From Parachlamydia sp. (lineage in GTDB: Bacteria > Chlamydiota > Chlamydiia > Chlamydiales > Parachlamydiaceae), in NCBI GenBank assembly GCA_021298935.1, contig JAJTHR010000109.1, positions 1 to 29,474 on the forward strand: a stretch of DNA of 29,474 bases. Direction: 5' to 3'. Both the position numbers and the translations under genes were made by a program. Positions 1 to 8,561 of the stretch are shown here, piece after piece. The notes under the pieces were generated by a model, which was not told where the DNA came from, ran no database searches, and saw only the letters and a list, made by a program, of their open reading frames with translations. The number at the start of each line of letters is the position of its first letter. Position 1 is the stretch's first letter.

Positions 1-1453
1 AAAAAAAAAGAGCTAGATTCATAGTATTTTGTTCAATTTCCACCACGAAAAAGGACAAACTATGAACCTGCTCGATGCTCTATTAATGATCTTTTCTATG
101 TGGCGACCAGCCTTTTGTAAAACGGCTGCTTTTATCCGAGCTAAAGAACTTGCTTTCGCTTGCTTATGTGCTTGTGGTAAAAAACAATCGCTAGTATGGC
201 CATTTATCTTGGTCGTTCTTATAAATTCCCTATATCAGACTACAAATTCTACTCCGATTGCAAGTGGAATGTCGAGGATCTTTTTGATTCAATTCTAGGT
301 TTAACTGCTCAATATATTGAAAATAAGTATGTTACTATTGCTGCTGATGACACAAAAATTCACAAAACGGGAAAAAAAATTCCTTTTGCTGGTTGGCAAG
401 TTGACCCTTTAGGGCCCAAGTTTCAAACTAATCTCATTTGGGCTTTGCGCTATCTTCAAATATCTGTTCTTCTTCCACTATATAACGTTGGTGAGAAAAC
501 CCCTGCTCGTTCCATTCCGGTAAGATTTATTGCGGCCCCTTCTATAAAAAAACCAGGAAAAAAAGGCACCGAAGTTGATTGGGACAATTACAAAACTTTA
601 ACAAAGAAATTCAATCCCTCAACAATTTTTGTTGAGGAAGCAAAAAACTTAAGAAGGTCAATGGACTTAAAAGGCATGGCAAACAAGACAGCGATTATGT
701 CATGCGATGGCTCTTTCTGCAATAAAACCTGCATGGCAATCGATGATCCTAGAATCGTAATGCTAGCACGTTGCAGAAGGGATGCAAAGCTATGCCTGCC
801 CTCAACAACCAAAAGAAAGATATATGGTGACATAAAATTTACCCCGGAAGAAGTCCGACAGGACGAAAATATCCCTTGGTTAAAAAGAGCCTTTTTTTAT
901 GGGGGGCAATGGAGAGAAATGAGGTATAAAGAAATGTCAAGTGTATTATGGCAAAATGGGACAAAGAGGAAACCCATTCAACTCATCGTACTGACCCCAC
1001 TTCCTTATGTTCGTGGAGGAAAAAGGAACTACCGAAATCCTGCTTATCTATTAGCAACAAGCACTCAAGTTCCTGTAGAAATATTGATCCAAGCGTATCT
1101 TGATAGGTGGCAAATCGAATATAACCATAGGGATGAAAAGTCGATTTTAGGAGTTGGGCAAGCTCAGGTTTGGAATGAATTATCAGTGAAGAAACAACCG
1201 GCTTTCCACGTAGCAGTCTATAGTGCTTTACTTATGGCAAATGTGATTGCTTATAAGGACCGTCCCCATCTGGATTTTGGAGAACGTCCTAAGTGGAGAA
1301 AAGAGCCAAAGCGCAATACGTGCAGGGCGTTAGTCGGTCTAATTCGAGGTTGTCTATTAGATCATCCAGAAAAGCTTTCGGATATGGGGTTGACTGTCCC
1401 TATGATCAGCACAATATTGCGTCAGGCTGCATAGAAAAACCTATAAACTATAG
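1..1453 (+). mobile_element. IS4-family-like insertion sequence (left end at or beyond window start)
   Basis: One transposase gene (62-1434) fills the element. The right end is set by the junction with element B: from 1454 the sequence is identical, with 3 differences in 93 nt, to an intact copy at 21678-21770, so everything left of 1454 is foreign to the repeat. The last 15 bases form a small dyad (CCTATA, AAC, TATAGG; 1440-1454). Imperfect similarity between the reverse complement of this end and bases about 13-30 suggests a left end near position 12, but I cannot fix it. The other half of the interrupted B repeat should lie just upstream of the window. Confidence 0.7.
62..1434 (+). pseudogene. 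IS4/IS701-like DDE transposase, split by a -1 frameshift
   Basis: The N-terminal 40 or so codons start at ATG 62 behind AAGGA (51-55) and run in one frame to a six-A run at 179-184. The rest is open one frame back, from just after a stop at 178 to 1434. Joined there, the protein reads CGKKTIASM..., the normal early conserved region of this family. About 455 aa in total. The catalytic domain is intact: a DDT motif (about 340-355), a second Asp in MSCDG (about 700), and the IS4 YREK signature (Tyr, Arg +3, Glu +7, Lys +14) at about 1096-1140. A seventh A would restore the frame, so this is either a decayed copy or one expressed by slippage. The ORF beginning at ATG 196 alone lacks the N-terminus. 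Confidence 0.75.
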
Positions 1454-1546
1454 GCAAACTTATCCAAGTTTGCTGCGATCTCCGCAATGTACTGGGAAAT
1501 AAAATCTCGCCGCCAAAAATTTAAGAACCTACCCGCACGCGGTATA
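1454..1546. repeat. Half copy of palindromic element B
   Basis: 93 nt matching 21678-21770 with 3 substitutions. It includes the axis hairpin (GCAAACTT, four-base loop, AAGTTTGC) and the whole right arm, ending in GGTATA. The left arm is missing because the IS element ends at 1453, about 10 nt before the dyad axis. Confidence 0.85.
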
Positions 1547-1627
1547 GATGAAATGGAAACAGGGTATTCGGTTCAAAGTCACATGTTTGAATTATTTCCC
1601 AGCGTTATCGTTCAATTCTCCCTTCTT

Positions 1628-1793
1628 TATACCATCTATCAAAAATAAACTTCATCACTTAAGCTATTCTAATGGTCGCTTTCCGAGCAATCATTTCTCG
1701 CTTATATTCAAAGATATAAGCGAGAAATGATTGTCGGAAATCACCTCATTATATTAGCCTAATTGACGAACTTTATTTCTAATAAATGGTATT
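1628..1793. repeat. Palindromic element C (166 bp)
   Basis: Two 80-nt arms (1628-1707 and 1714-1793) flank a six-base loop TCAAAG at 1708-1713. The inner 27-28 nt of the arms pair perfectly except for one bulged G. The outer parts are diverged but clearly complementary, and the ends are TATACC and GGTATT. Termini and loop match element A, although the arm sequence differs. It occupies most of the 323 bp between the IS/B junction and ytgD. I see no convincing gene there; the small ORF at 1548-1730 runs into the hairpin and looks accidental. Transcribed from either strand it would form a long stem that could end transcription after ytgD. Confidence 0.85.
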
Positions 1794-1869
1794 ACTCCCC
1801 TCTGCCAAAAAGAGCAAAATGAAAGCCAAGAGATTTTGAAAAATCAATTAATTCAAAAAGCGCAGCATT

Positions 1870-2829
1870 TCATGAAAATTTAGAATGGAGCAGCTTCCCG
1901 GCAGTTGCAAGCAGATAGAAGAGGAAAAGGGTAGACACGACAACGCCCGCTGTTGACAATGCCATTCCATATTCTGTCAGTGCATGCCTCGTTATCGCCA
2001 CCCCTACAAGAGCGCTTAGGGATCCAATCGCCGCCGATCCGGCAAGAAGGGTCCCCAATCGATGGGTAAAGAGGCGGGCTGTCATCACAGGCGCCGTCAT
2101 GAAAGCGAGTACTAAAATTACACCAACGGCCCGAAAAGAAGTGATTGTCGTCAACGAAACCTGTGCCATGAGCAAATAGTTATAAATAAGCGGTGAAATA
2201 CCTAAAGAAAGAGACAAAGCTCCATCAAAAGTAGTAATTAGATATTCCTTATAAAACAGGGCAATCATCAATAAATTAAGCCCTAAGATGATGTAAACCC
2301 AAAAGATATCGTCTTTATGCAATGCATCGGCATTTCCCATGACTGCTTCAATTCCAATGTGGGCATTCCGCGTCAAAACCGTAACTAAAACAATACCGAC
2401 TGCAAAAAGCGTTGTGAAAATCAATCCAATACTGGCATCTTCTTGCAGACGCACTGTCTTGCTAAAAAACTCAGTCAGATAAGCCGTTAAAAATCCGACA
2501 GCCAGGGAACCAATGAGCATCGCCTGCATGGGTGCTATAAATGAGCCCTCGTTTGAATGACCTTGCGCCGTCATTAAAAAGGCCAATACGATCCCTATTA
2601 AAATAGTGTGAGAGAGGGAATTGGCCAGCATGGTCATTTTTCTAAGCACTAAAAAGGTTCCGACCGTGGCGCACGACAGGGCCACCCCTATCAAAACAAT
2701 CACCTGGATTTCATCGGAAGCAAGCGTGGATGGTTGTCCCTTCAAAATGCTTCCTGTACGCGCAAACAAGCGATAAAAGAAAGACAAGAAATCGGTTCCC
2801 TGATAAGGATTGCTGAAGCTAAAAAACAT
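1870..2829 (-). CDS. ytgD: Metal ABC transporter permease YtgD (TroD-like)
   Basis: 319-aa inner-membrane permease of the ABC-3 (ZnuB/TroC/TroD) family, with about eight hydrophobic helices. Family features are visible: the early VALSCATVGTFLVLRKMTM segment with the following LSHTILIG, and the late AVGVILVLAFMTAPVMTARL segment. It would pair with YtgC to move iron or manganese into the cytoplasm using YtgB. It is the last gene of the ytg operon, and its start lies 11 bp inside the end of ytgCR, which implies translational coupling. The family and the order A-B-CR-D match Chlamydia CT067-CT070. No classical terminator follows; palindromic element C begins on the far side of the stop and may serve that purpose. 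Confidence 0.92.
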   Translation of the reverse strand: MFFSFSNPYQGTDFLSFFYRLFARTGSILKGQPSTLASDEIQVIVLIGVALSCATVGTFLVLRKMTMLANSLSHTILIGIVLAFLMTAQGHSNEGSFIAPMQAMLIGSLAVGFLTAYLTEFFSKTVRLQEDASIGLIFTTLFAVGIVLVTVLTRNAHIGIEAVMGNADALHKDDIFWVYIILGLNLLMIALFYKEYLITTFDGALSLSLGISPLIYNYLLMAQVSLTTITSFRAVGVILVLAFMTAPVMTARLFTHRLGTLLAGSAAIGSLSALVGVAITRHALTEYGMALSTAGVVVSTLFLFYLLATAGKLLHSKFS

Positions 2830-4177
2830 GGCTATCTTTTTGGGGGATCGGTTGGTGATGAGGATCGTGCCTTGGATTGTTTAGCAAAAGGGTGAGTTCC
2901 TCTTCAAGCTCAGGTGTCAGGATGTGCTCAATTTCTTCGGCATTATAATGGACCCTTTCCTGGTTGGCTCCAAGGTATTCAACAAGATAAACTTCCCATA
3001 ATCGATGCAAGCGGACAATTTTTTCTGCCCTTGCATTTCCATAAGGGGTCAATTCATAATGCCCTTGGGCTGTTTTTTCCACCCAGCCGTTTTTTTGTAA
3101 ACGCCATAAAACAAATTCTAAATAAATTTTGGAAAATCCTTGCGTGCGGGCCAGGCTTGCAAAAGGGACGGGTCCTGTTTGCGACAGGCGCCAAATCGTC
3201 TTTAGGAGATTTTCACAGAGGCATTGAAAGCGGAATTGCGCCGAGCGTACAAAACGAAAAACCAGCCCTCGTTCGAAGGAAAACAACAAGGATCCGATAC
3301 AAAAAAAAGAGGCAGCAATGACGATCATCGGCCCTGTCGGCAAAATAATTCTGGCTGTTGGAAAATGAAAGGCAAGGCTCTCCGACAGGTGGACAGAGAA
3401 GTAATTGCCAAAAAACCCGCTTGCAAGCCCGAATAAGGGGGCTAAAAGAAACATCTTAGAGAGCCTGTTAGTCCACTGACGGGCAGCGGCAGCCGGAGCG
3501 ATGAGCATGGCCGACATCAGGACCACTCCGACAGAGCGGATGCCGATGATGACTGCCAATGTGACTAGGAAAAGCAAAAGGGCATCAAGGCGATGGACGG
3601 GCACGCCTAAGCTTTTGGCATAGTTTCTGTCAAAAGTCAGGACCTTGATTTCCTTGTAAAAAATTAAAACGATCAGTGCCACAATCAAAGAAAGAAATCC
3701 GTAAATGAGGATATGGGCATCGGTCATAGTGGCTGCCTGGCCATATAAATAGGTCAGAACTTGCTTGTAAAGGCTTGTATGGCTGAACTGTACCTCGCTT
3801 GTCATTGTCAAACCAATGCCAAAAAAGGTGGAAAGGACAAAACAAAGCGCCGTATCGCTTGAGACCCGCATTTTTTTCTCTAAAAAATAGATGCAAAAAA
3901 GTCCCAGAAGGGAGGTTGCCATGGCGCCTGCCAAAATGCATAAAGCAAGAGGCACGTCATCCGTTTCACGAATATCGAGAGAGCCGGCCAGCAAGACCCC
4001 CATAATGACACCTGGATAGGAGGCGTGAGAGAGGGTTTCCCCAACAAGGGTCTGCTTGCGTAAAAAAACAATCACCCCCACAAGGCTTGCCGCTAAGCAC
4101 ATCAGCATGCTTCCAATGGTCGGCCCCCTTAAAACGGGATCATGAAAAAAAGACCATAGGGAGTAGCTTTCCTCCAT
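2819..4177 (-). CDS. ytgCR: YtgCR: metal ABC permease fused to a DtxR/MntR-like repressor
   Basis: 452 aa. Residues 1-300 are an ABC-3 permease (LVGETLSHASYPGV early, GIRSVGVVLMSAMLIAPAAA at about 212-231). Residues about 310-452 are a complete DtxR-type repressor: winged helix at about 325-375 (GFSKIYLEFVLWRLQKNGWV), then a dimerisation/metal part with His391, Glu395, His410, Glu414, Glu417 and His418, ending HDPHHQPIP. In Chlamydia trachomatis the same fusion (CT069) is known to be processed to release YtgR, an iron-dependent repressor of the operon. The position of DtxR Cys102 is Glu414, as in MntR. The N-terminal-helix ligands of MntR (Asp8, Glu11) align with Asn323 and Lys326 and seem absent. 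The start abuts the ytgB stop with no gap. Confidence 0.92.
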   Translation of the reverse strand: MEESYSLWSFFHDPVLRGPTIGSMLMCLAASLVGVIVFLRKQTLVGETLSHASYPGVIMGVLLAGSLDIRETDDVPLALCILAGAMATSLLGLFCIYFLEKKMRVSSDTALCFVLSTFFGIGLTMTSEVQFSHTSLYKQVLTYLYGQAATMTDAHILIYGFLSLIVALIVLIFYKEIKVLTFDRNYAKSLGVPVHRLDALLLFLVTLAVIIGIRSVGVVLMSAMLIAPAAAARQWTNRLSKMFLLAPLFGLASGFFGNYFSVHLSESLAFHFPTARIILPTGPMIVIAASFFCIGSLLFSFERGLVFRFVRSAQFRFQCLCENLLKTIWRLSQTGPVPFASLARTQGFSKIYLEFVLWRLQKNGWVEKTAQGHYELTPYGNARAEKIVRLHRLWEVYLVEYLGANQERVHYNAEEIEHILTPELEEELTLLLNNPRHDPHHQPIPQKDSHVF

Positions 4178-4966
4178 TTATTTGATCACTCCTGCCTGCT
4201 TATCCTGGGCTAAGCGCAGGGCCTCATCGAATAGGGCATAGCTTTTGCCATAGGCTGCATGCAGGTTTTGGGGAGTGAACTCATCTGAGACCTTGCCGCA
4301 AGCGATCAGGCGGATGTTCAAAAGCATCAGCCAATCGAAATAGCGCTCAACCGTATTTAAATCATGGTGGACGACGAGAACGGTTTTTCCTTTAGAGCGT
4401 AGCTGCTGTAGCAGTTGAACAATAGCTGTTTCAGTTGCAATGTCCACCCCTGCAAAGGGTTCATCCATAAAATAAATATCCGCTTCCTGCAGCAGAGCCC
4501 GGGCTAAAAAGATACGCTGCTGCTGCCCCCCTGAAAGCTGGCTGATTTGACGATTGCTAAGGCTGCTCATGCCGACAACTTCTAAATAATGGTCAGCTGC
4601 TGCCCTATCAGCGACGCTTGGGCGCTGGCCGACTTTGAGCTTTCCATAACGCCCCATCAGGACGAGCTCTTTGGCAGTAATGGGGAAATCCCAATCGACC
4701 GACTCCCTTTGAGGAACGTAGGCCACTCGTTGACGCTGTTTTTTTAAAGGCTGGCCAAAAAACTCCACATTTCCGGAAAGGGGCTTGACTAACCCAAGCG
4801 CTGCTTTAATCAAAGTGCTTTTTCCGGCCCCATTCGGGCCTGCGATGCACACCAAGAGGCCTTGCGGTATTTCGAGAGTGATGTCCCAAAGCGCTGACAT
4901 TTTTCCGTAGTTGACAGACATCTGATGGATCTGAAGGGCGGGAACAAGGGAAGGAGCAGTATCCAT
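4178..4966 (-). CDS. ytgB: Metal ABC transporter ATPase YtgB
   Basis: 262-aa cytoplasmic ATPase of the Mn/Zn/Fe uptake class. The order of motifs is complete: Walker A GPNGAGKST (about 44-52), Q-loop YVPQRESVDWDFPIT, signature LSGGQQQR, Walker B IYFMDEP, and switch His in VLVVHHDLN. The VDWDFP segment after the Q-loop is typical of chelated-metal importers. It starts with ATG five bases after the ytgA stop and ends directly against the ytgCR start, so it is translated as part of one message. It powers the YtgC/YtgD channel. Confidence 0.95.
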   Translation of the reverse strand: MDTAPSLVPALQIHQMSVNYGKMSALWDITLEIPQGLLVCIAGPNGAGKSTLIKAALGLVKPLSGNVEFFGQPLKKQRQRVAYVPQRESVDWDFPITAKELVLMGRYGKLKVGQRPSVADRAAADHYLEVVGMSSLSNRQISQLSGGQQQRIFLARALLQEADIYFMDEPFAGVDIATETAIVQLLQQLRSKGKTVLVVHHDLNTVERYFDWLMLLNIRLIACGKVSDEFTPQNLHAAYGKSYALFDEALRLAQDKQAGVIK

Positions 4967-4971
4967 GCGAT

Positions 4972-5982
4972 TTAATGCTCCGGCATCTCTGTGATGATCG
5001 TCCCTTTACCATCCATGTGATCGGCCAAGATGCGGGCATTATGGATGATCATTTTTAAATAAGTATCCCCGTCCGAACCTTGTTTACCCATGGCATCGCC
5101 ATACAAAGGGCAGCATGCCATTTTAACCTCCAAGCCCTTCTCCTGACCAGCCTGGATGATTTTCCGTATGGAATCGCGGCTTACATTGCTTTCAGGAAAA
5201 ATCAAATCCACCTGATGCAGTTTTAAATACTCAATAATATCTTTAATATTCAGAGCGCTCAGCTGGCTCTCGGGCGCCAGGCCCTCCGGCGCCGCAAAGC
5301 GCTTTTTCCATTCCCCTGTTGCCGTTTCATTCCCTTCTGACAAATAGGCACGGGTAAAATAGTTGAACGCATCGTGGCTTGTCACCAAATAGCGCTTATG
5401 CGGGGGAATTTCATGCAGAATGCGCTGCACTTCATCATGCGCCTTTGCCATCTCCTTTTGAAGCTGCTTGGCATTTTCCTTGTAATACGAGGCATTGGAA
5501 GGGTCGATGCGGCTTAAAGACTCCTCAATAAAAGGCACAGTGCGCGCCCAAAGGGAAATATCCATCCAAATATGGGGATCCCTTTGATCATTGACGTAAA
5601 GGATGAGGGAGGGGTTTGACAGCTCAATTCGATCACCAAGTGGAACGGCTTTTGCATTATTTTCCAAATGCCTTTTTAGGCTGGGGCCATGCTCCAAACC
5701 AAGTCCGTTAAAAAAAATCAATTGGGCAAAGGATAGTTTTTCATCATCTCCTTTTACAAGTTGGTAGGAATGGGGGTCTAATTCTCCTTGAATTAAGGTC
5801 AGTGCATCTACCCTTTCTTTGCCAACGCCTTTAACCAGATCATCAATCATGGCTGTAGTACTGAGAACTTTGATCTTCCCGTTATCTTCCAGCCAATTCT
5901 TAAATTCCCTTGCGCGCTCCTGTTTAGAACAGCCTGCAAACAACCATGCCAGCATGCATAGGCAAATCAGCAACCCTCTCAT
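4972..5982 (-). CDS. ytgA: Metal-binding lipoprotein YtgA (TroA/ZnuA family)
   Basis: 336-aa periplasmic substrate-binding protein, cluster A-I. It begins with a lipoprotein signal (MRGLLICLCMLAWLFAGC, lipobox LFAGC). Candidate metal ligands are the His of DPHSY, the His of DPHIWMD, the His of TSHDAF and the Asp of SDGDTYL, with FPES as a further conserved site. I chose the ATG at 5982 because it overlaps the mrp stop as ATGA and has a purine-rich ribosome site upstream; a TTG 27 bp further up is in frame but would spoil the signal peptide. C. trachomatis YtgA binds iron, so iron is the likely substrate, but manganese or zinc cannot be excluded from sequence. Confidence 0.92.
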   Translation of the reverse strand: MRGLLICLCMLAWLFAGCSKQERAREFKNWLEDNGKIKVLSTTAMIDDLVKGVGKERVDALTLIQGELDPHSYQLVKGDDEKLSFAQLIFFNGLGLEHGPSLKRHLENNAKAVPLGDRIELSNPSLILYVNDQRDPHIWMDISLWARTVPFIEESLSRIDPSNASYYKENAKQLQKEMAKAHDEVQRILHEIPPHKRYLVTSHDAFNYFTRAYLSEGNETATGEWKKRFAAPEGLAPESQLSALNIKDIIEYLKLHQVDLIFPESNVSRDSIRKIIQAGQEKGLEVKMACCPLYGDAMGKQGSDGDTYLKMIIHNARILADHMDGKGTIITEMPEH

Positions 5983-7043
5983 TTCTTTTCCCCTTTTCGG
6001 TACAACCAATCTAAACTATAAATACCCTTGGAACATCCGGACGTATAGTCAATCGCCAGGGCATACCTGCCAACCATGCGGATGGCGTCCGCCATCACTT
6101 CGCTATTGAGTGGTAATGCACGATTGTTTTCCCGGCAGTTCGCACAAGGACATTCTTTCTGCAAATCAGACAGGCGATAAGCCTGTTCCCTACCATTATT
6201 CCATACAATGGAAAAAGTGTAATTATCTTTCTGAGCAATTGTGTGGATCTCAAGCGGTCCATCATTTTCTTGCCCGCAATAAGCGGCAACATTTTTTCCC
6301 AATTGAGTCAATGCCTGGCAGGTCCGGCTTTCTGCCTGTTCGATAAATAAAGACTTCCCCAGATCGGAGCAGGCGCAGAGAGAGGGGTCTAGCGGGATTT
6401 CTCCAAGCAAGGGGACACCCTTCTCAGCTGCTAGGCGGCCCCCGCCCCCCTTTCCAAAAATCGGAATCGGTTCGCCTTCTTGCGAATAAAACCCCGCCAT
6501 GTTTTCAAGGATGCCTAAAATAGGAATATTAACAATTTCAAATAAATGCATCGCTTTTTTTACATCCATCAAAGCCACTTCCTGGGGAGTTGTGACCATT
6601 ATCGCGCCCGTCAACTGGGCCTTTTGACTTAAAGTGATTTGAATATCGCCTGTACCTGGGGGAAAATCAATAAGCAGAAAATCCAACGGGCCCCAGTTAA
6701 CTCCGTTAAGAAAACGCTGGATAAGGCTATTGGCGATTGGCGCCCGCACCGCGGCACCTTCCTGTTCCTTATTAAAGTAAGCGACTGAGATCATTTTAAT
6801 CCCTGAACAAAGGGCAGGCTCGATCAGCTCCCCTGTTTGCCTTGGCATCTGATCCTCGGGAAGCATCTTTCTAATTGAGGGGCCGTACACATCTGCGTCC
6901 AGTACCCCAACCGCATAGCCAAGCCTTTTCAACGCATGGGCCAATTGCACAGTAATGGTGGATTTCCCTACCCCCCCTTTTCCGGCAGCAATAGCGATGG
7001 TGCGGCTAGGGGAAGATTCCGATTTTACTAACGGCAAAGGCAT
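5979..7043 (-). CDS. mrp: Mrp/NBP35-family P-loop ATPase with C-terminal DUF971 domain
   Basis: 354 aa from ATG 7043. An alternative GTG at 7055 has no ribosome site, while GAG sits 7 nt before the ATG. Deviant Walker A AAGKGGVGKST at about 19-29, then LDADVYGPS, LLIDFPPGTGD and TTPQEVALMDV: a MinD/Mrp ATPase used in iron-sulfur cluster delivery. There is no N-terminal DUF59. The usual CPxC after ENM is missing (ENMAGFYSQEGEPIPIFGKG). The last 90 or so residues are a DUF971/GBBH-like domain (WNNGREQAYRLSDL, CPCANCR, YTSGCSKGIYSLDWL) with its own cysteines, a layout recalling plant HCF101 without DUF59. It is the first gene of the ytg operon, which links Fe-S handling to metal uptake. Confidence 0.88.
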   Translation of the reverse strand: MPLPLVKSESSPSRTIAIAAGKGGVGKSTITVQLAHALKRLGYAVGVLDADVYGPSIRKMLPEDQMPRQTGELIEPALCSGIKMISVAYFNKEQEGAAVRAPIANSLIQRFLNGVNWGPLDFLLIDFPPGTGDIQITLSQKAQLTGAIMVTTPQEVALMDVKKAMHLFEIVNIPILGILENMAGFYSQEGEPIPIFGKGGGGRLAAEKGVPLLGEIPLDPSLCACSDLGKSLFIEQAESRTCQALTQLGKNVAAYCGQENDGPLEIHTIAQKDNYTFSIVWNNGREQAYRLSDLQKECPCANCRENNRALPLNSEVMADAIRMVGRYALAIDYTSGCSKGIYSLDWLYRKGEKK

Positions 7044-7066
7044 AAAAGCGCTCACATAAAAAATTT

Positions 7067-7095
7067 AAGATAATTTATTTTATAGATCATGACAA
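7067..7095 (-). promoter_or_regulatory. Candidate promoter of the mrp-ytg operon
   Basis: On the minus strand TTGTCA (7095-7090) is followed after 17 nt by TATCTT (7072-7067), leaving a leader of only about 17 nt before ATG 7043. Just upstream, 7100-7121 is an A/T-only inverted repeat (AAATTTT ... AAAATTT), a conceivable YtgR operator. The region is so AT-rich that both may be fortuitous. Confidence 0.35.
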
Positions 7096-7262
7096 GAGCA
7101 AATTTTAATAATTAAAAATTTAAAAAACAATTTAAATGTATAATAAAAATTCACCATATTTTTCAAAGGCTCAGATCGGGAGTACATGTACTGCAAGCTC
7201 CATGTGGGCCCTTGCCAAGAATGGCTCTTCTACCTTCCAAGTATAAATAACCTAAGCAAGAC

Positions 7263-8246
7263 ATGCGCCTGGATGCCCTAGTGAAGAATTATGTAGGGGT
7301 CAAAAATAGCTGGAAAACAAGCTCAACAGCTAAAATATTGGTCCTTGACCATATTCAGAAATTAAAAGGATCTTTTAAAAAATCCAACCAGAATCTGCCA
7401 GAAGTTTTTCAGGACATAGAAAAAGAGATGCTAGGTAAACTAAAAATGCGAGATGTCGAAATGAAAAGGGCGAATCGCTCTCCTCTTTGAAAGATTTTCT
7501 GCCGTCTAAAACCCGTTCTGAAACTTATGTTTCGGTAGAAGCCAAAGAAATGCACTTAAGCGCCAAAACATATTTATTAATATATGAAGTTAAAAGTTCT
7601 CTCTTAGAAAATGGTGTTTTATATGTCTATCATTGAATCCCGATAATCCTCATTTTTTAAAAGGAAAGGATGTCTTTGACAACTTGTATTTGCTCTATCT
7701 AAATATTGCAAATGGGGACGATGAAACAATTAATCATTATATTCATTCCTTAGATCAGTGCATGGATACAGAATTATATGAAAATTTAAAAGTTTTTCAT
7801 ATGAATGATAAGGCGCAATCTATCGAGAACGAGATTAAAGCCCTATTAAGTGAAAATTTGTCTTTGATGACTGATAAGGAAGCTAATTTTGAAAAAATTA
7901 AAAAAATACTTTGTTAGTGAAGGAATATTAAAATCAAAAGGAAATTTTAGTTTTGCAATCGCAACACCTTTCAAATACTGATAAAATGAAGCAGACATCC
8001 CGTCTATTGTCTAATTTGGCAAATGAAATTAATAATATAGATAAAACCCGCTCGGGCGTAGCAAAAAGCTATTTTTTGGCAAAAATGGCGCTAATAATGG
8101 ATATAAATAATAAAGAGCATAAAAAGAGCTTGGAGTATGTTGAGCAGGACTATATCAATCTTAATGCTCAATTTTATTTACCCGGGGATAACAGGTGGCT
8201 GAGTGGGTTACAAAAAATTCAACCGCCAGCTGCTGCTGCTGCTTAA
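7263..8246 (+). pseudogene. Decayed hypothetical gene in at least four frame segments
   Basis: Coding-looking stretches follow each other in changing frames: 7263-7490; about 7439-7631 (containing SSLKDFLPSKTRSETYVSVE); about 7633-7917 (FLKGKDVFDNLYLLYLNIAN); and 7932-8246, ending PPAAAAA. None of the segments has a good ribosome site, and two are open only from TTG. Joined they would give roughly 320 residues of charged, mostly helical protein. I do not recognise the family. The simplest reading is one gene broken by three frameshifts; alternatively the last segment (possible ATG at 7986) is a separate small gene. It lies alone between divergent neighbours, with about 200 bp of A/T-rich DNA before it. 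Confidence 0.5.
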
Positions 8247-8561
8247 AACTCATTGATTTATGTCATTAGTTATGATAAATTAGACATCTAAAAAAATTAA
8301 ATTTTATCTTGCAAGAAATTTTATAATCACCTAAATTCCCCATTAATAAATTAAGATTTTCGCTATACTTTGCTCTTAACACATTTAACTTGAGATGAAA
8401 AAAGTAAAACCTTTTAATTCTTATAATGGTTTTGACTTTTTTTTGTTTGTGGGTAAATCGTAAATCTGGCAATTTATTGAAAGAATGCATTGATGAAAGT
8501 AACTTCGGTTACAATATGGGGTCACCCACTAAAGATTAAAATTGTTTATTAAAGGACAAAT
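8247..8561. other. 315-bp AT-rich intergenic region, upstream of the 165-aa gene
   Basis: No gene is visible; the minus-strand ORF at 8266-8490 is Lys/Phe/Leu-rich, low complexity and has no ribosome site. Near the right end a TACAAT box (8510-8515) with a weak TGCATT 17 nt upstream (8487-8492) is the best promoter candidate. AAAGGA just before ATG 8562 is a good ribosome site. Confidence 0.45.

Noticed and set aside
29..298. 89-aa ORF starting at 29 as a separate gene
   Set aside because: From 62 it is the N-terminus of the frameshifted transposase; after about 184 it is out-of-frame read-through.
1548..1730. 60-aa ORF after the IS
   Set aside because: It runs through the arm and loop of palindromic element C, and has no ribosome site or recognisable protein pattern.
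8266..8490. 74-aa minus-strand ORF
   Set aside because: Low-complexity Lys/Phe/Leu/Asn translation of A/T-rich intergenic DNA with no start signals.
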